A DNA stretch of 14,275 bases from positions 1 through 14,275 of the forward strand of contig JASBZN010000020.1 of assembly GCA_029983435.1 (NCBI GenBank), written 5' to 3'. Below, piece after piece: positions 1 to 7,000 of this stretch. The notes below the pieces were generated by a model. It saw only the letters and a list, made by a program, of their open reading frames with translations. It was not told the DNA's origin and made no database searches. The stretch comes from Urinicoccus sp. GTDB taxonomy: Bacteria; Bacillota; Clostridia; Tissierellales; Peptoniphilaceae. The position numbers and the translations under genes are program-made. Each line of letters begins with the position of its first letter. Positions within the stretch are counted from its first letter, which is position 1.

Positions 1-5
1 TTTAG

Positions 6-11
6 TATAAT
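6..11 (+). promoter_or_regulatory. Putative -10 box (TATAAT) for the capA-like/traX unit
   Basis: A perfect TATAAT lies 44 nt upstream of the TTG start of the first gene. Its -35 partner would fall outside the window, so only half of the promoter can be seen. No other good -10 lies between it and the gene. Confidence 0.5.
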
Positions 12-55
12 ACAAGTAGACTATATTTTAAGAGAAAATAAGGGGGAAAAGACCC

Positions 56-1159
56 TTGAAAATAAAAAGAGTATATGCTTTTTTGCTTATTCTCAGCCTA
101 GCTTTTTTGTGTGCTTGTCAAGAGACAAGGGTAGAAAAAGCAAGTGCAAATTTAGAGAAAAAAGAGCCGGAGGCGAAAATCGCCCGCTTATTTTTTGTTG
201 GAGATGTGATTTACCACTATCCTGTTTATAAAAACTTAGCTAGGAACCAAAGCCCTACAGAATTCCAGTCCCATTATGAACTGATGGAGCCCTATATCCA
301 AAAAGCGGATTTTGCCCTAGCTAATTACGAAGGTTCCGTTTCTCCAGATGGAAGTACCCACTCCTATCCCATGTTTCAAGTTCCCCATGAAACCCTAGAT
401 GCACTAAAAGCCAATGGATTTGATGCCCTATCTACAGCCAATAATCATTGTTTGGATGGGGGCCTTCAAGGAGCTAAGAAGTTAATTGATCTTTGCCAAG
501 AAAAAGGCCTAGAGCAATTTGGGACTTACAAAGATCCAAATAAGAGGGGGATCATTGCCGATATTCAAGGTGTAAAAGTAGGGTTTTTATCCTATTCCCA
601 AAGTTTTAATGGCCTGGAAGTTTTAGCAAAAAAAGAGCCTTATCTTCTGGCTCCTTTGGACTTAAATAAGGTAAAGGAAGATATAGAATTTTTACGACCC
701 CAATGTGATTACTTGCTAGTTCTTCCTCACTGGGGAACAGAATATGCAGAAGGACCAGATCAAGGAGTTAAGGAAATAGCAGAAGCAATCTTGTCCTATG
801 GAGCAGATGGAATTATCGCTTCCCATCCTCATGTGGTCCAAGGTCTTCAACGAAGAAATGATGGAAAGTTTATTGTCTACTCTATGGGCAACAGCCTATC
901 GAACCAAAAACGCCAATACCAAAAAACCAAGAGAGTAGAGGGAGGCCTGGCTCTGGAACTAACCTTAAGCAAAAGGGAAAAGACCCGGGTTATTCAGTTG
1001 AAAGAAATCCCTACCCTTGTTATTCAACGGCAAGGCAAGGCTCAGGTTGCTTCTTGTCAAGACGTTATGGATGGAAAGATTTCAGATGTCTCTTCTTTAG
1101 ACCAACAAAGGAGCCAGGAGCTTTATGAAGAGGTCTTAAAGGATACCACTAATTATTAG
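56..1159 (+). CDS. CapA/PgsA-family (PGA_cap) metallophosphatase-like lipoprotein
   Basis: Family members are associated with capsule (poly-gamma-glutamate) formation, but many Firmicutes paralogues have no proven substrate. The N-terminus (KIKR, hydrophobic residues 6-18, lipobox LCAC with Cys21) is a lipoprotein signal, so the protein should be anchored outside the membrane. The core begins with VGD at 48-50. It continues with NNH at 129-131 followed by a downstream Asp, HWG at 225-227 and SHPH with His257 and His259, and then YSMGN; these are the metal/active-site blocks of the PGA_cap fold. The 367 aa length is normal. The start is TTG: an AGGGGG ribosome binding site lies about 9 nt upstream, and no ATG/GTG is available before the signal peptide. 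traX follows after 8 nt. No capB or capC is nearby, so polyglutamate synthesis is not implied. Confident on family, unsure of function. Confidence 0.87.
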   Translation: MKIKRVYAFLLILSLAFLCACQETRVEKASANLEKKEPEAKIARLFFVGDVIYHYPVYKNLARNQSPTEFQSHYELMEPYIQKADFALANYEGSVSPDGSTHSYPMFQVPHETLDALKANGFDALSTANNHCLDGGLQGAKKLIDLCQEKGLEQFGTYKDPNKRGIIADIQGVKVGFLSYSQSFNGLEVLAKKEPYLLAPLDLNKVKEDIEFLRPQCDYLLVLPHWGTEYAEGPDQGVKEIAEAILSYGADGIIASHPHVVQGLQRRNDGKFIVYSMGNSLSNQKRQYQKTKRVEGGLALELTLSKREKTRVIQLKEIPTLVIQRQGKAQVASCQDVMDGKISDVSSLDQQRSQELYEEVLKDTTNY

Positions 1160-1167
1160 GAGGCAGG

Positions 1168-1887
1168 ATGGAAAAAGAAACAATCTTTACAGGAAAAACT
1201 TTAAAATGGATTGCCATCCTATCCATGTTCATAGACCATGCTACGGTAGCTCTTTTAGAACCTAGATTAGCAATGGAAGCTTATGAACACCTTGGAAGAT
1301 TTGATGTTTTTACCCTTTACCAACTAGGCCGAAGTCTGGGTCGCTGGGCCTTTCCTATTTTTTGCTTCTTACTTGTGGAAGGCTTTTTCCATACAAGGAG
1401 CAGGACAAAGATGGTCTGGAATCTTTGTATTTTTGCTTTGATTTCAGAAATTCCTTTTGATTTACTTTTTTCACACACTAGCTTTTTTTCAGGCTATCAA
1501 AATATTTTTTTTACTTTACTTCTTGGCTATTTAGGACTATGGGTTATGTACCAGGAGAATTGGAAAGTTTATTATAAGATCTTGGGTTTGTTAGCTTTAG
1601 CTGGTGCAACTTACTTCATCCGAAGCGACTATGGACTCAATGGCTACCTGGCTATCCTAATCTATGGAGTTATCTATCCTTTGAAAAGAATCTATCGGGT
1701 ACCTGCTACCATGGCAGCCTTTTATTTTGAAGGATGGTGGGCTATGACGGCTTTTATTCCTATCTACCTATACAATGGAAAAAGAGGAAATTTGCGATTA
1801 GGGAAGTATTTCTTTTATATTTTCTATCCAGCCCATTTACTGATTTTGTACTTGATAAGCTATGCTCTTTATGAAGGAAGTTTTTAA
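1168..1887 (+). CDS. TraX-family integral membrane protein
   Basis: This 239-residue protein is almost entirely hydrophobic, with about seven or eight membrane segments. It opens with the family signature LKWIAILSMFIDHATVAL near residues 13-30, followed by GRWAFPIFCFLLVEGF (about 65-80), which is typical of TraX-like proteins. TraX of the F plasmid N-acetylates pilin. Chromosomal homologues in Firmicutes are widespread, resemble membrane acyltransferases, and are of unknown substrate. The AGGAGG ribosome binding site overlaps the TAG stop of the upstream lipoprotein gene, so the two are co-translated. Because the partner is a surface lipoprotein of the CapA family, a role in modifying an envelope polymer is plausible but is inference only. 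No conjugation genes are present, so the name should not be taken as evidence of a plasmid. Confidence 0.85.
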   Translation: MEKETIFTGKTLKWIAILSMFIDHATVALLEPRLAMEAYEHLGRFDVFTLYQLGRSLGRWAFPIFCFLLVEGFFHTRSRTKMVWNLCIFALISEIPFDLLFSHTSFFSGYQNIFFTLLLGYLGLWVMYQENWKVYYKILGLLALAGATYFIRSDYGLNGYLAILIYGVIYPLKRIYRVPATMAAFYFEGWWAMTAFIPIYLYNGKRGNLRLGKYFFYIFYPAHLLILYLISYALYEGSF

Positions 1888-1896
1888 GATTTTCCC

Positions 1897-1925
1897 TTTA
1901 CGCTAAGATTAAAAAGAGGTATACT
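1897..1925 (+). promoter_or_regulatory. Promoter of tRNA-Leu
   Basis: TTTACG (1897-1902) and TATACT (1920-1925) are separated by 17 nt. The predicted start near 1932 is only 8 nt before the mature tRNA 5' end. The tRNA therefore has its own promoter and need not depend on read-through from traX, after which no terminator is seen. Confidence 0.65.
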
Positions 1926-1939
1926 AGAGTATATCTTTT

Positions 1940-2025
<86 letters not shown>

Positions 2026-2026
<1 letters not shown>

Positions 2027-2075
2027 AAAAATCCCACCTGAACTGTTTGACTTTTGACAGTTAGGTGGGATTTTT
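2026..2075 (+). terminator. Rho-independent terminator of tRNA-Leu
   Basis: ATCCCACCT (2031-2039) pairs with AGGTGGGAT (2063-2071), and AACTGT (2041-2046) pairs with ACAGTT (2057-2062). G2040 is bulged and the loop is 10 nt. An A run before the stem and a T run after it complete the terminator. The hairpin begins directly at the tRNA CCA end, leaving almost no 3' trailer. Confidence 0.93.
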
Positions 2076-2440
2076 ATTGCAAATTTTTTGATTTTCAAGG
2101 GGAGATGGGAAAAAAGTTTATTTTAATAGAAAAAGAGTAGGGAATTTTTCCTATGGAGATAATAAGATACTTTATAAAGTAGTTTTTTGATAGATCGAAG
2201 ATTTTTTTTAATTTTTCAAATTTAGATAGAAAGAAAGGAATAATATAGTTCAGATAATAATATTTACAATTTCTACAGGACTTGGTTTGCCAAGTTTAAA
2301 TTTATTTTTTATTTTTAATTATTTTCCTTTTAAGATCGCTAAAAATAATCTAATTTTTTTATCATAGGACAAGGCCTTATCAAAAGTAAGAGAATGGAGA
2401 AGGAAAGAAGAGAAAAATCGAAAAGAAAAATAAAAAAGCT
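2076..2440. other. Very AT-rich gap with no recognisable gene
   Basis: No open frame of useful length with a ribosome binding site was found on either strand. The longest candidate on the + strand is about 22 codons (from ATG 2394). It is lysine/arginine-rich, has no clear ribosome binding site, and runs into the promoter at 2442. Small dyads are present: TACTTTATAAAGTA at 2168-2181, and ACTTGG-TTTG-CCAAGT at 2280-2295 followed by a broken T-rich stretch. They may be weak terminators. The base composition is clearly more AT-rich than the flanking genes. It could be a decayed locus or plain intergenic DNA. Confidence 0.6.
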
Positions 2441-2459
2441 ATTGATAGATAGTATCAAT
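2441..2459. promoter_or_regulatory. Inverted repeat overlapping a -35 box, operator candidate
   Basis: ATTGATA-GATAG-TATCAAT is a perfect 7-bp inverted repeat with a 5-nt centre. Its left arm contains the -35 hexamer TTGATA of the promoter at 2442-2470, and its right arm fills much of the spacer. Position and symmetry suit a repressor dimer. It does not match an FNR site, which has a 4-nt centre, or a canonical Fur box, and no regulator is assigned. Confidence 0.45.
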
Positions 2460-2470
2460 TAGTGTATAAT
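2442..2470 (+). promoter_or_regulatory. Near-consensus sigma-A promoter firing into non-coding DNA
   Basis: TTGATA (2442-2447), a 17-nt spacer and TATAAT (2465-2470) make one of the best promoter matches in the window. The expected start is near 2477. The next annotated gene lies on the opposite strand, so this promoter has no protein-coding target in the visible sequence. Confidence 0.65.
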
Positions 2471-2476
2471 ATATAT

Positions 2477-2580
2477 ATAAAATGTAAGAGAGAATACCTT
2501 ACAATAACCTTCTTAAATATCTTAATGAACTATTGATTATTGATTTAATGAAAAACACTTCCCTTAAGGGAAGTGTTTTT
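2477..2580 (+). ncRNA. Candidate small RNA of about 100 nt
   Basis: The unit is bounded by the predicted start of the 2442-2470 promoter and the perfect hairpin terminator at 2551-2580. Inside, TGTAAG (2483-2488) can pair with CTTACA (2498-2503) to form a 5' stem-loop. The middle is single-stranded and AU-rich, with two ATTGAT copies at 2532-2544. No start codon with a ribosome binding site opens a meaningful frame; the first ATG (2482) is followed directly by TAA. The hairpin also terminates nfnB from the other side, so it alone does not prove an RNA gene. The evidence for one is the strong promoter facing it. No known RNA family was recognised. Confidence 0.4.
2551..2580. terminator. Bidirectional rho-independent terminator (nfnAB and candidate sRNA)
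   Basis: A perfect 30-bp palindrome is centred on CTTAAG, with A5 at one end and T5 at the other, so it works as a terminator on both strands. It begins 2 nt after the nfnB stop codon (2583-2585, - strand). Confidence 0.9.
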
Positions 2581-2582
2581 GT

Positions 2583-3971
2583 TTACTTATTTAAGAGATA
2601 ATTTTTAATACCTTGAGCACTGATTTTACCAGCGCCCATGGCCAGGATAACAGTAGCGGCTCCCGTTACGGCATCACCACCAGCAAAGATCTCTTCTCGG
2701 GAAGTTTGGCCTTGTTCTTCAACAATAAGGCCACCCCATTCCTCTGTTTCAAGGCCTTCTGTAGTCATGGCGATTAAGGGGTTGGGGCTGGTTCCTAGGG
2801 CCATAATGACGGTGTCAGTTTCTAATAAAAATTCGGATCCTTCAATGGGAGTAGGACGTCTACGACCACTGGCATCGGCTTGTCCTAATTCCATTTTAAT
2901 ACATTTCATGCTATGAACCCAGCCCTTATCGTCCCCAAGGAGCTCAACGGGATTGGTTAAAAAGACAAAGTTAATGCCTTCTTCCATGGCATGGTGAATT
3001 TCTTCTCTACGAGCTGGCAGGCTGTCTTCATCTCGGCGATAGACCACGGAAACATCAGCTCCCAGACGCTTGGCAACTCTAGCAGTATCCATTGCAACAT
3101 TGCCACCCCCAATAACACAAACATGCTTACCGTATTTAATGGGAGTATCGTACTTACTGTCGTTGGCCCGCATAAGGTTTGTTCGGGTTAGAAATTCATT
3201 GGATGAAAAAACGCCGTTTAAATTTTCTCCAGGGATGTTTAAAAATTTAGGTAGACCAGCTCCAGAGCTGACAAAAAAGGCTTCAAAACCTTCTTCTTTT
3301 AAGTCATCAATGGTGACTGTCCGACCAATAATGACATTTTTTTCAAAGTTTACGCCCATCTTTTTTAAATTTTCTGCTTCAGCCTCTACGACTTCATCAG
3401 GAAGGCGGAAAGAAGGAATTCCATAAGTTAGGACGCCGCCTAGTTTTTGAAGGGCTTCAAAAACATGGACTTCAAATCCTTCTCGAGCCAATTCTCCAGC
3501 GCAGGTTAGACCTCCTGGACCTCCACCAACAATGGCGACTTTATGACCATTGGGTTTTTTGGGAGCCTTCATTTTAAAGCCTTGGTCCCGGGCATAGTCG
3601 GCAGCGAATCTTTCTAGTTTGCCAATAGCAACACTGTCTCCCCGATTGTTTAACACGCAATATTTTTCACATTGCTTTTCTTGGGGGCAAACTCGGCCAC
3701 AGACAGCTGGAAGAGTAGTATCTTCCCAAAGGTCTTCAATGGCTTCTTGAAAGTTTTCTTCCTGAATGGCATGGATAAATTTCGGAATATTAATAGAAAC
3801 AGGGCAGCCCTTTCGGCATTGGGGAACCTTACATTGGATACAGCGCCTAGCTTCTTGCACCGCCTCTTCTTTCGTATAACCCAGGCAAACTTCTTCGAAA
3901 TTTTTACTGCGAAGGTCTGGGTCCAGTTCAGCAACAGGTACTCGCTTAAAACGGTCTGTGGTATTAGTCAT
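2583..3971 (-). CDS. nfnB: NfnB-like large subunit of NADH-dependent reduced ferredoxin:NADP+ oxidoreductase (GltD-like)
   Basis: This 462 aa flavoprotein carries two [4Fe-4S] clusters. The N-terminal ferredoxin-like domain has Cys44, 47, 52 and 56 and Cys91, 95, 101 and 105. An FAD Rossmann motif GGGPGGL lies at 149-155. A second nucleotide-binding motif, IGGGNVAMD, lies at 287-295, followed by YRR at 311-313, which fits recognition of the NADPH phosphate. A closing FAD motif (GGDAVTGAA) sits near the C-terminus. Automatic annotation often calls this the glutamate synthase small subunit, but no gltB is nearby and its partner is NfnA-like. Established work on NfnAB shows flavin-based electron bifurcation: NADPH oxidation coupled to ferredoxin and NAD+ reduction, and the reverse. 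The start ATG overlaps the nfnA stop by 8 nt with an AGGGGTGA ribosome binding site. SudA-type sulfide dehydrogenase is the alternative. Confidence 0.87.
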   Translation of the reverse strand: MTNTTDRFKRVPVAELDPDLRSKNFEEVCLGYTKEEAVQEARRCIQCKVPQCRKGCPVSINIPKFIHAIQEENFQEAIEDLWEDTTLPAVCGRVCPQEKQCEKYCVLNNRGDSVAIGKLERFAADYARDQGFKMKAPKKPNGHKVAIVGGGPGGLTCAGELAREGFEVHVFEALQKLGGVLTYGIPSFRLPDEVVEAEAENLKKMGVNFEKNVIIGRTVTIDDLKEEGFEAFFVSSGAGLPKFLNIPGENLNGVFSSNEFLTRTNLMRANDSKYDTPIKYGKHVCVIGGGNVAMDTARVAKRLGADVSVVYRRDEDSLPARREEIHHAMEEGINFVFLTNPVELLGDDKGWVHSMKCIKMELGQADASGRRRPTPIEGSEFLLETDTVIMALGTSPNPLIAMTTEGLETEEWGGLIVEEQGQTSREEIFAGGDAVTGAATVILAMGAGKISAQGIKNYLLNK

Positions 3972-4803
3972 TCGTCACCCCTTTTTCTTTTTCGACATCA
4001 GCGTATTGACGTTGGCGTTTCATGGCTTCGTCAAAGTCTACTTCATGGCCATCAAATTCGGGACCATGAACACAGGCAAATTTAGTTTTTCCTGCCACAG
4101 TACAGCGACAGGCACCACACATGCCTGTTCCGTCTACCATAATGGGATTCAGACTCACAGTGGTTGGGATGTCTAGCTTCTTAGTGAGAAGAGAGACATA
4201 CTTCATCATAACCATAGGACCAATGGCTACACAATGGTCATAATGGTTACCTTGATGAACTAATTGGTCTAAGCAGTCTGTTACTAAGCCATGGAAGCCC
4301 TGAGATCCGTCGTCAGTGGCAATATAAACTTTGGAAGCGGAAGCCTTTAGTTTTTCTTCCAAGATAACATAGTCCTTGGACTTACTACCAATAATCACCT
4401 CACAAGGAATCTTGCGGTCATGAAACCACTTTACTTGAGGATAGATTGGAGCCGCTCCTAAGCCACCGCCAATAAAAAGGTACTTTTTCTTTTTTAGGGA
4501 TTCAAGATCTTCTTGAAGGAAGGCACTTGGTTGGCCTAGGGGACCGACAAAACTTTCCAGCAAGTCACCTTCTTCGAAGGAAGACAATTTTTTTGTAGAG
4601 GGGCCCAGGGCTTGGATGACTACTTGGACGGTTCCTGCTTCTGGGTCGTAGTCGGTAATTGTTAAGGGAAGTCTTTCCCCATAGGTATCTGCAATGACAA
4701 TAACAAATTGCCCAGGGAGGGCAGCTTTGGCTACACGAGGTGCAAAAACATCAAAAGATACAATATTTGGGGCTAAAATTTCTTTCTTTATAATCTTAAA
4801 CAT
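3964..4803 (-). CDS. nfnA: NfnA-like small subunit (FAD/NAD and [2Fe-2S] protein, PyrK family)
   Basis: This 279 aa protein partners NfnB. The order is a ferredoxin-reductase-like flavin domain (LPLTITD near 45-51), an NAD-binding half starting at FIGGGLGAAP (about 110-120), and a C-terminal [2Fe-2S] segment. That last segment reads Asp224-x4-Cys229-x2-Cys232-x11-Cys244. This is the spacing of the PyrK cluster, with the first Cys replaced by Asp. An Asp plus three Cys ligand set is known for NfnA and separates it from true PyrK. No pyrD is present, which also argues against PyrK. A GTG at 4806 is possible, but AAGGAGG (4815-4809) is only 2 nt from it and 5 nt from ATG 4803, so I chose the ATG. 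nfnB follows with an 8-nt overlap. SudB is the alternative name for the same fold. Confidence 0.85.
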   Translation of the reverse strand: MFKIIKKEILAPNIVSFDVFAPRVAKAALPGQFVIVIADTYGERLPLTITDYDPEAGTVQVVIQALGPSTKKLSSFEEGDLLESFVGPLGQPSAFLQEDLESLKKKKYLFIGGGLGAAPIYPQVKWFHDRKIPCEVIIGSKSKDYVILEEKLKASASKVYIATDDGSQGFHGLVTDCLDQLVHQGNHYDHCVAIGPMVMMKYVSLLTKKLDIPTTVSLNPIMVDGTGMCGACRCTVAGKTKFACVHGPEFDGHEVDFDEAMKRQRQYADVEKEKGVTND

Positions 4804-4853
4804 CACTACCTCCTTAAAGGAATAATAGACGGAATTTTTTATACATGTATTCT

Positions 4854-4882
4854 ATTATAACTTAAAAAGTTAGATTTGTATA
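4854..4882 (-). promoter_or_regulatory. Promoter of nfnAB
   Basis: Read on the - strand, TATACA (4882-4877) and TATAAT (4859-4854) are 17 nt apart. The expected start is near 4847, giving a leader of about 43 nt before ATG 4803. The leader is too short for a riboswitch. Confidence 0.6.
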
Positions 4883-4936
4883 AAGAATTGGGAAATAATC
4901 TTTGGTCTCCAAAAAGGGCCTTCTTTTCTTCTTAAA

Positions 4937-4965
4937 TAAACTTTGCTATAATAAGGTAAAGTTTA
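4937..4965. promoter_or_regulatory. Inverted repeat embracing the proB -10 box, operator candidate
   Basis: TAAACTTT (4937-4944) and AAAGTTTA (4958-4965) form a perfect 8-bp inverted repeat with a 13-nt centre. The centre contains the -10 box, and the right arm covers the predicted transcription start. The position would let a bound dimer block transcription. In AT-rich DNA such a repeat can arise by chance, and no cognate regulator was recognised. Confidence 0.35.
4944..4952 (+). promoter_or_regulatory. Extended -10 promoter of the proBA-thrCB operon
   Basis: TGCTATAAT is an ideal extended -10 (TGnTATAAT). The -35 region 17 nt upstream (TTTTCT) is poor, as is common when the TG is present. 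The start near 4959 leaves a leader of only about 16 nt with the AGGGGG ribosome binding site. There is therefore no room for a T-box or other attenuator. Confidence 0.65.
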
Positions 4966-4974
4966 GGGGGAAAA

Positions 4975-5772
4975 ATGAACGAAAATTTTGATAAAATAAA
5001 AAGACTTGTAATTAAAGTAGGATCATCATCCATAACCCATGAAACGGGAGAAATTAATTTAGAAAAAATTGACCAGTTGGCTTGGGAATGTGCTAATTTA
5101 AGAAATAAGGGTATTGAAGTGGCCCTGGTATCTTCTGGGGCAATCTTTGCTGGAGCCCACCGAATGCTCTTGGAAGAAAAACCCAAAGATACACCGAGAA
5201 AACAAGCAGCGTCTGCTGTGGGTCAAGTGGCTTTAATGAACACCTATGCTAGAAGTTTTCATGCCTACAATTACCAGGTGGCGCAACTTCTATTAACGCG
5301 AATGATTGAAGAAAACACAACCATGAAGGTCAACGTAAGAAATGCCTTTGACGAGCTTTTTGCCTTAAATGTTGTACCTATTATCAATGAAAATGATGCT
5401 ATTTCTACCTTGGAAATTGAATTTGGAGATAATGATAAGTTGTCTGCAGTAGTAGCAAGAATTATTGGAGCAGACCTTCTTATTCTACTTTCAGATATTG
5501 AAGGACTCTACGATTCTGATCCGAAACTCAATCCTAAGGCTCGTCGCTTATCTATGGTGGAAAAAGTAGATGAAGACCTCTATAAAATGGCAGGGGCATC
5601 GACCTCATCTGCTGGAACTGGGGGGATGATTACTAAGTTGGATGCAGCTAAATTATGCATGGAGCGAGGAATCAATATGGTCATTGCCAATAGCCAGGAC
5701 CTAAGTGTTATTCGTAAGATTATCGATGGGGAAGATATTGGAACTTTATTTGTGGGGGATAAAAATGCTTGA
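4975..5772 (+). CDS. proB: Glutamate 5-kinase (short form without PUA domain)
   Basis: The enzyme catalyses the first step of proline synthesis: ATP-dependent phosphorylation of glutamate to gamma-glutamyl phosphate in the cytoplasm. The amino-acid kinase fold is complete. It shows VIKVGSSS near residue 12, VSSGAIFAG (about 52-60), the NEND motif at 138-141 with GDNDKLSA just after it, LLSDIEGLYDSDP, and GTGGMITKLDAA from 214. At 265 aa it consists of the kinase domain only. The C-terminal PUA domain of the approximately 367 aa E. coli-type enzyme is absent, as in several other bacterial lineages. The start is ATG with AGGGGG 5 nt upstream. The last 8 nt overlap proA, so the two enzymes are translated in step, which suits their labile shared intermediate. 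Confidence 0.96.
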   Translation: MNENFDKIKRLVIKVGSSSITHETGEINLEKIDQLAWECANLRNKGIEVALVSSGAIFAGAHRMLLEEKPKDTPRKQAASAVGQVALMNTYARSFHAYNYQVAQLLLTRMIEENTTMKVNVRNAFDELFALNVVPIINENDAISTLEIEFGDNDKLSAVVARIIGADLLILLSDIEGLYDSDPKLNPKARRLSMVEKVDEDLYKMAGASTSSAGTGGMITKLDAAKLCMERGINMVIANSQDLSVIRKIIDGEDIGTLFVGDKNA

Positions 5773-7000
5773 ACTGTTAAAAAATGCAAAAAAAGCTGCT
5801 GGAGAATTGGCCAACCTATCCACCAAGGAGAAAGACAAAATTCTCGGCCTGTGGGGAAAAGCTCTTTGGACGAATCGAGAAGAAATTATTCAGGCCAACA
5901 AAAAGGACCTAGAATATGGTGAAGAAATTGGTTTAAATCCAGGCTTAATGGATCGGTTACGTTTAGATGAAGAAAGAATTCAGGGCATGATTCAGGGCCT
6001 AAATGTCGTTAGAGCCTTGAAAGATCCCATTGGCTCTGTGGATAAGATGATAGAAACAGAAGATGGACTTAGAATTGGAAAAATGAACGTTCCTATTGGG
6101 GTCATTGGCATTATTTACGAAGCAAGACCCAATGTTACTGTGGATTGTGCAGCCCTGACCTTTAAAAGTGGCAATGCCTTAATTTTAAGAGGTGGCAAGG
6201 AAGCCATCCATTCCAATAAAAAGTTGGTAGATATTTTACAAAAAACTTTAACTCAAGAGGACTTAAATAAAAATTTTGTCCAATTTATCGATGACCCAAC
6301 AAGGGAAAGTTCTAAAAAATTGATGGAAGCTGTCGGCTATGTAGACCTATTAATTCCCAGGGGATCTGCCTCTTTGATTCATGCCTGCATTGATCAAGCA
6401 AAAGTGCCCGTTTTACAAACAGGAGAGGGAAACTGCCATGTTTATATTGATGCTTCAGCAGATTTAGAAATGGCTTGGGACATTGTGGAAAATGCCAAGA
6501 CCCAACGAATTGGGGTTTGCAATGCGGTGGAAAGTATTTTAGTCCACAAGAACCTGGCCAAGGAATTTTTACAGGGCTTTCAAAAAATTCAAGAAAAACA
6601 TGGAATCAAAGTTCACGGGGACCAAGGAACTTGTGAAGTCCTTTCAGCAGAAAGGGCGAAGGAAGAAGATTGGGGAAAAGAATACTTGGCAATGGAGTGT
6701 TCTATAAAAATTGTGGAGTCTTTGGATGAAGCGATAACCCATATTAATCAATATTCTACTGGCCATAGCGAGGTAATTGTCACTGAAAGTTATAAAAATA
6801 GCCAAGAGTTTTTAAAAAGAGTAGATTCAGCTTGCGTCTATGTAAATGCGTCTAGCCGATTTACAGATGGGGGTCAATTTGGCATGGGGGCCGAAATGGG
6901 CATATCCACACAAAAATTTCATGCAAGAGGGCCCGTCGGATTGGAAGAGTTAACTTCTTATAAATATATAATTTATGGAAATGGACAAGTGAGAAAATGA
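5765..7000 (+). CDS. proA: Gamma-glutamyl phosphate reductase
   Basis: The enzyme reduces gamma-glutamyl phosphate to glutamate semialdehyde with NADPH, the second proline step. It belongs to the aldehyde dehydrogenase fold. The 411 aa length is normal. Diagnostic blocks are PIGVIGIIYEARPNVT, the nucleotide-contact stretch ALILRGGKEA, IPRGSASLI, QRIGVCNAVE with catalytic Cys252, and the C-terminal GQFGMGAEMGISTQKFHARGP region split by normal variation. An upstream in-frame ATG at 5705 would lie inside proB. I chose ATG 5765 because GGGGGA (5754-5759) is at proper distance and the resulting N-terminus MLELLKNAKKAA matches the family. It overlaps proB by 8 nt and thrC by 4 nt (ATGA). Confidence 0.96.
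   Translation: MLELLKNAKKAAGELANLSTKEKDKILGLWGKALWTNREEIIQANKKDLEYGEEIGLNPGLMDRLRLDEERIQGMIQGLNVVRALKDPIGSVDKMIETEDGLRIGKMNVPIGVIGIIYEARPNVTVDCAALTFKSGNALILRGGKEAIHSNKKLVDILQKTLTQEDLNKNFVQFIDDPTRESSKKLMEAVGYVDLLIPRGSASLIHACIDQAKVPVLQTGEGNCHVYIDASADLEMAWDIVENAKTQRIGVCNAVESILVHKNLAKEFLQGFQKIQEKHGIKVHGDQGTCEVLSAERAKEEDWGKEYLAMECSIKIVESLDEAITHINQYSTGHSEVIVTESYKNSQEFLKRVDSACVYVNASSRFTDGGQFGMGAEMGISTQKFHARGPVGLEELTSYKYIIYGNGQVRK

Noticed and set aside
1168..1887. Conjugative or mobile element suggested by TraX
   Set aside because: TraX-family proteins are common on Firmicutes chromosomes. No relaxase, pilus, integrase or direct repeats were seen nearby.
2280..2295. Hairpin ACTTGG-TTTG-CCAAGT as a terminator
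   Set aside because: The stem is only 6 bp and the T-rich stretch after it is interrupted by A residues; too weak to call.
2441..2459. FNR-type site (TTGAT....ATCAA)
   Set aside because: The half sites match, but the centre between them is 7 nt instead of the required 4, so it is kept only as an unassigned inverted repeat.
2394..2462. Possible 22-codon basic peptide gene before the sRNA promoter
   Set aside because: There is no Shine-Dalgarno at a proper distance, the lysine/arginine content simply follows the A/G-rich DNA, and it ends inside the promoter spacer.
3672..4085. Open frame of 137 codons on the + strand opposite nfnB/nfnA
   Set aside because: It lies entirely antisense to two well-recognised genes, has no ribosome binding site, and its translation shows no domain. 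The same holds for the other frames opposite nfnB, thrC, proB and holA.
4817..4974. T-box or other amino-acid riboswitch before the proline/threonine operon
   Set aside because: The extended -10 promoter leaves a leader of about 16 nt, and no T-box sequence or antiterminator/terminator pair is present.
5705..5764. Upstream in-frame ATG extending ProA by 20 residues
   Set aside because: It would lie inside proB without a ribosome binding site, whereas ATG 5765 has GGGGGA upstream and gives the family N-terminus.
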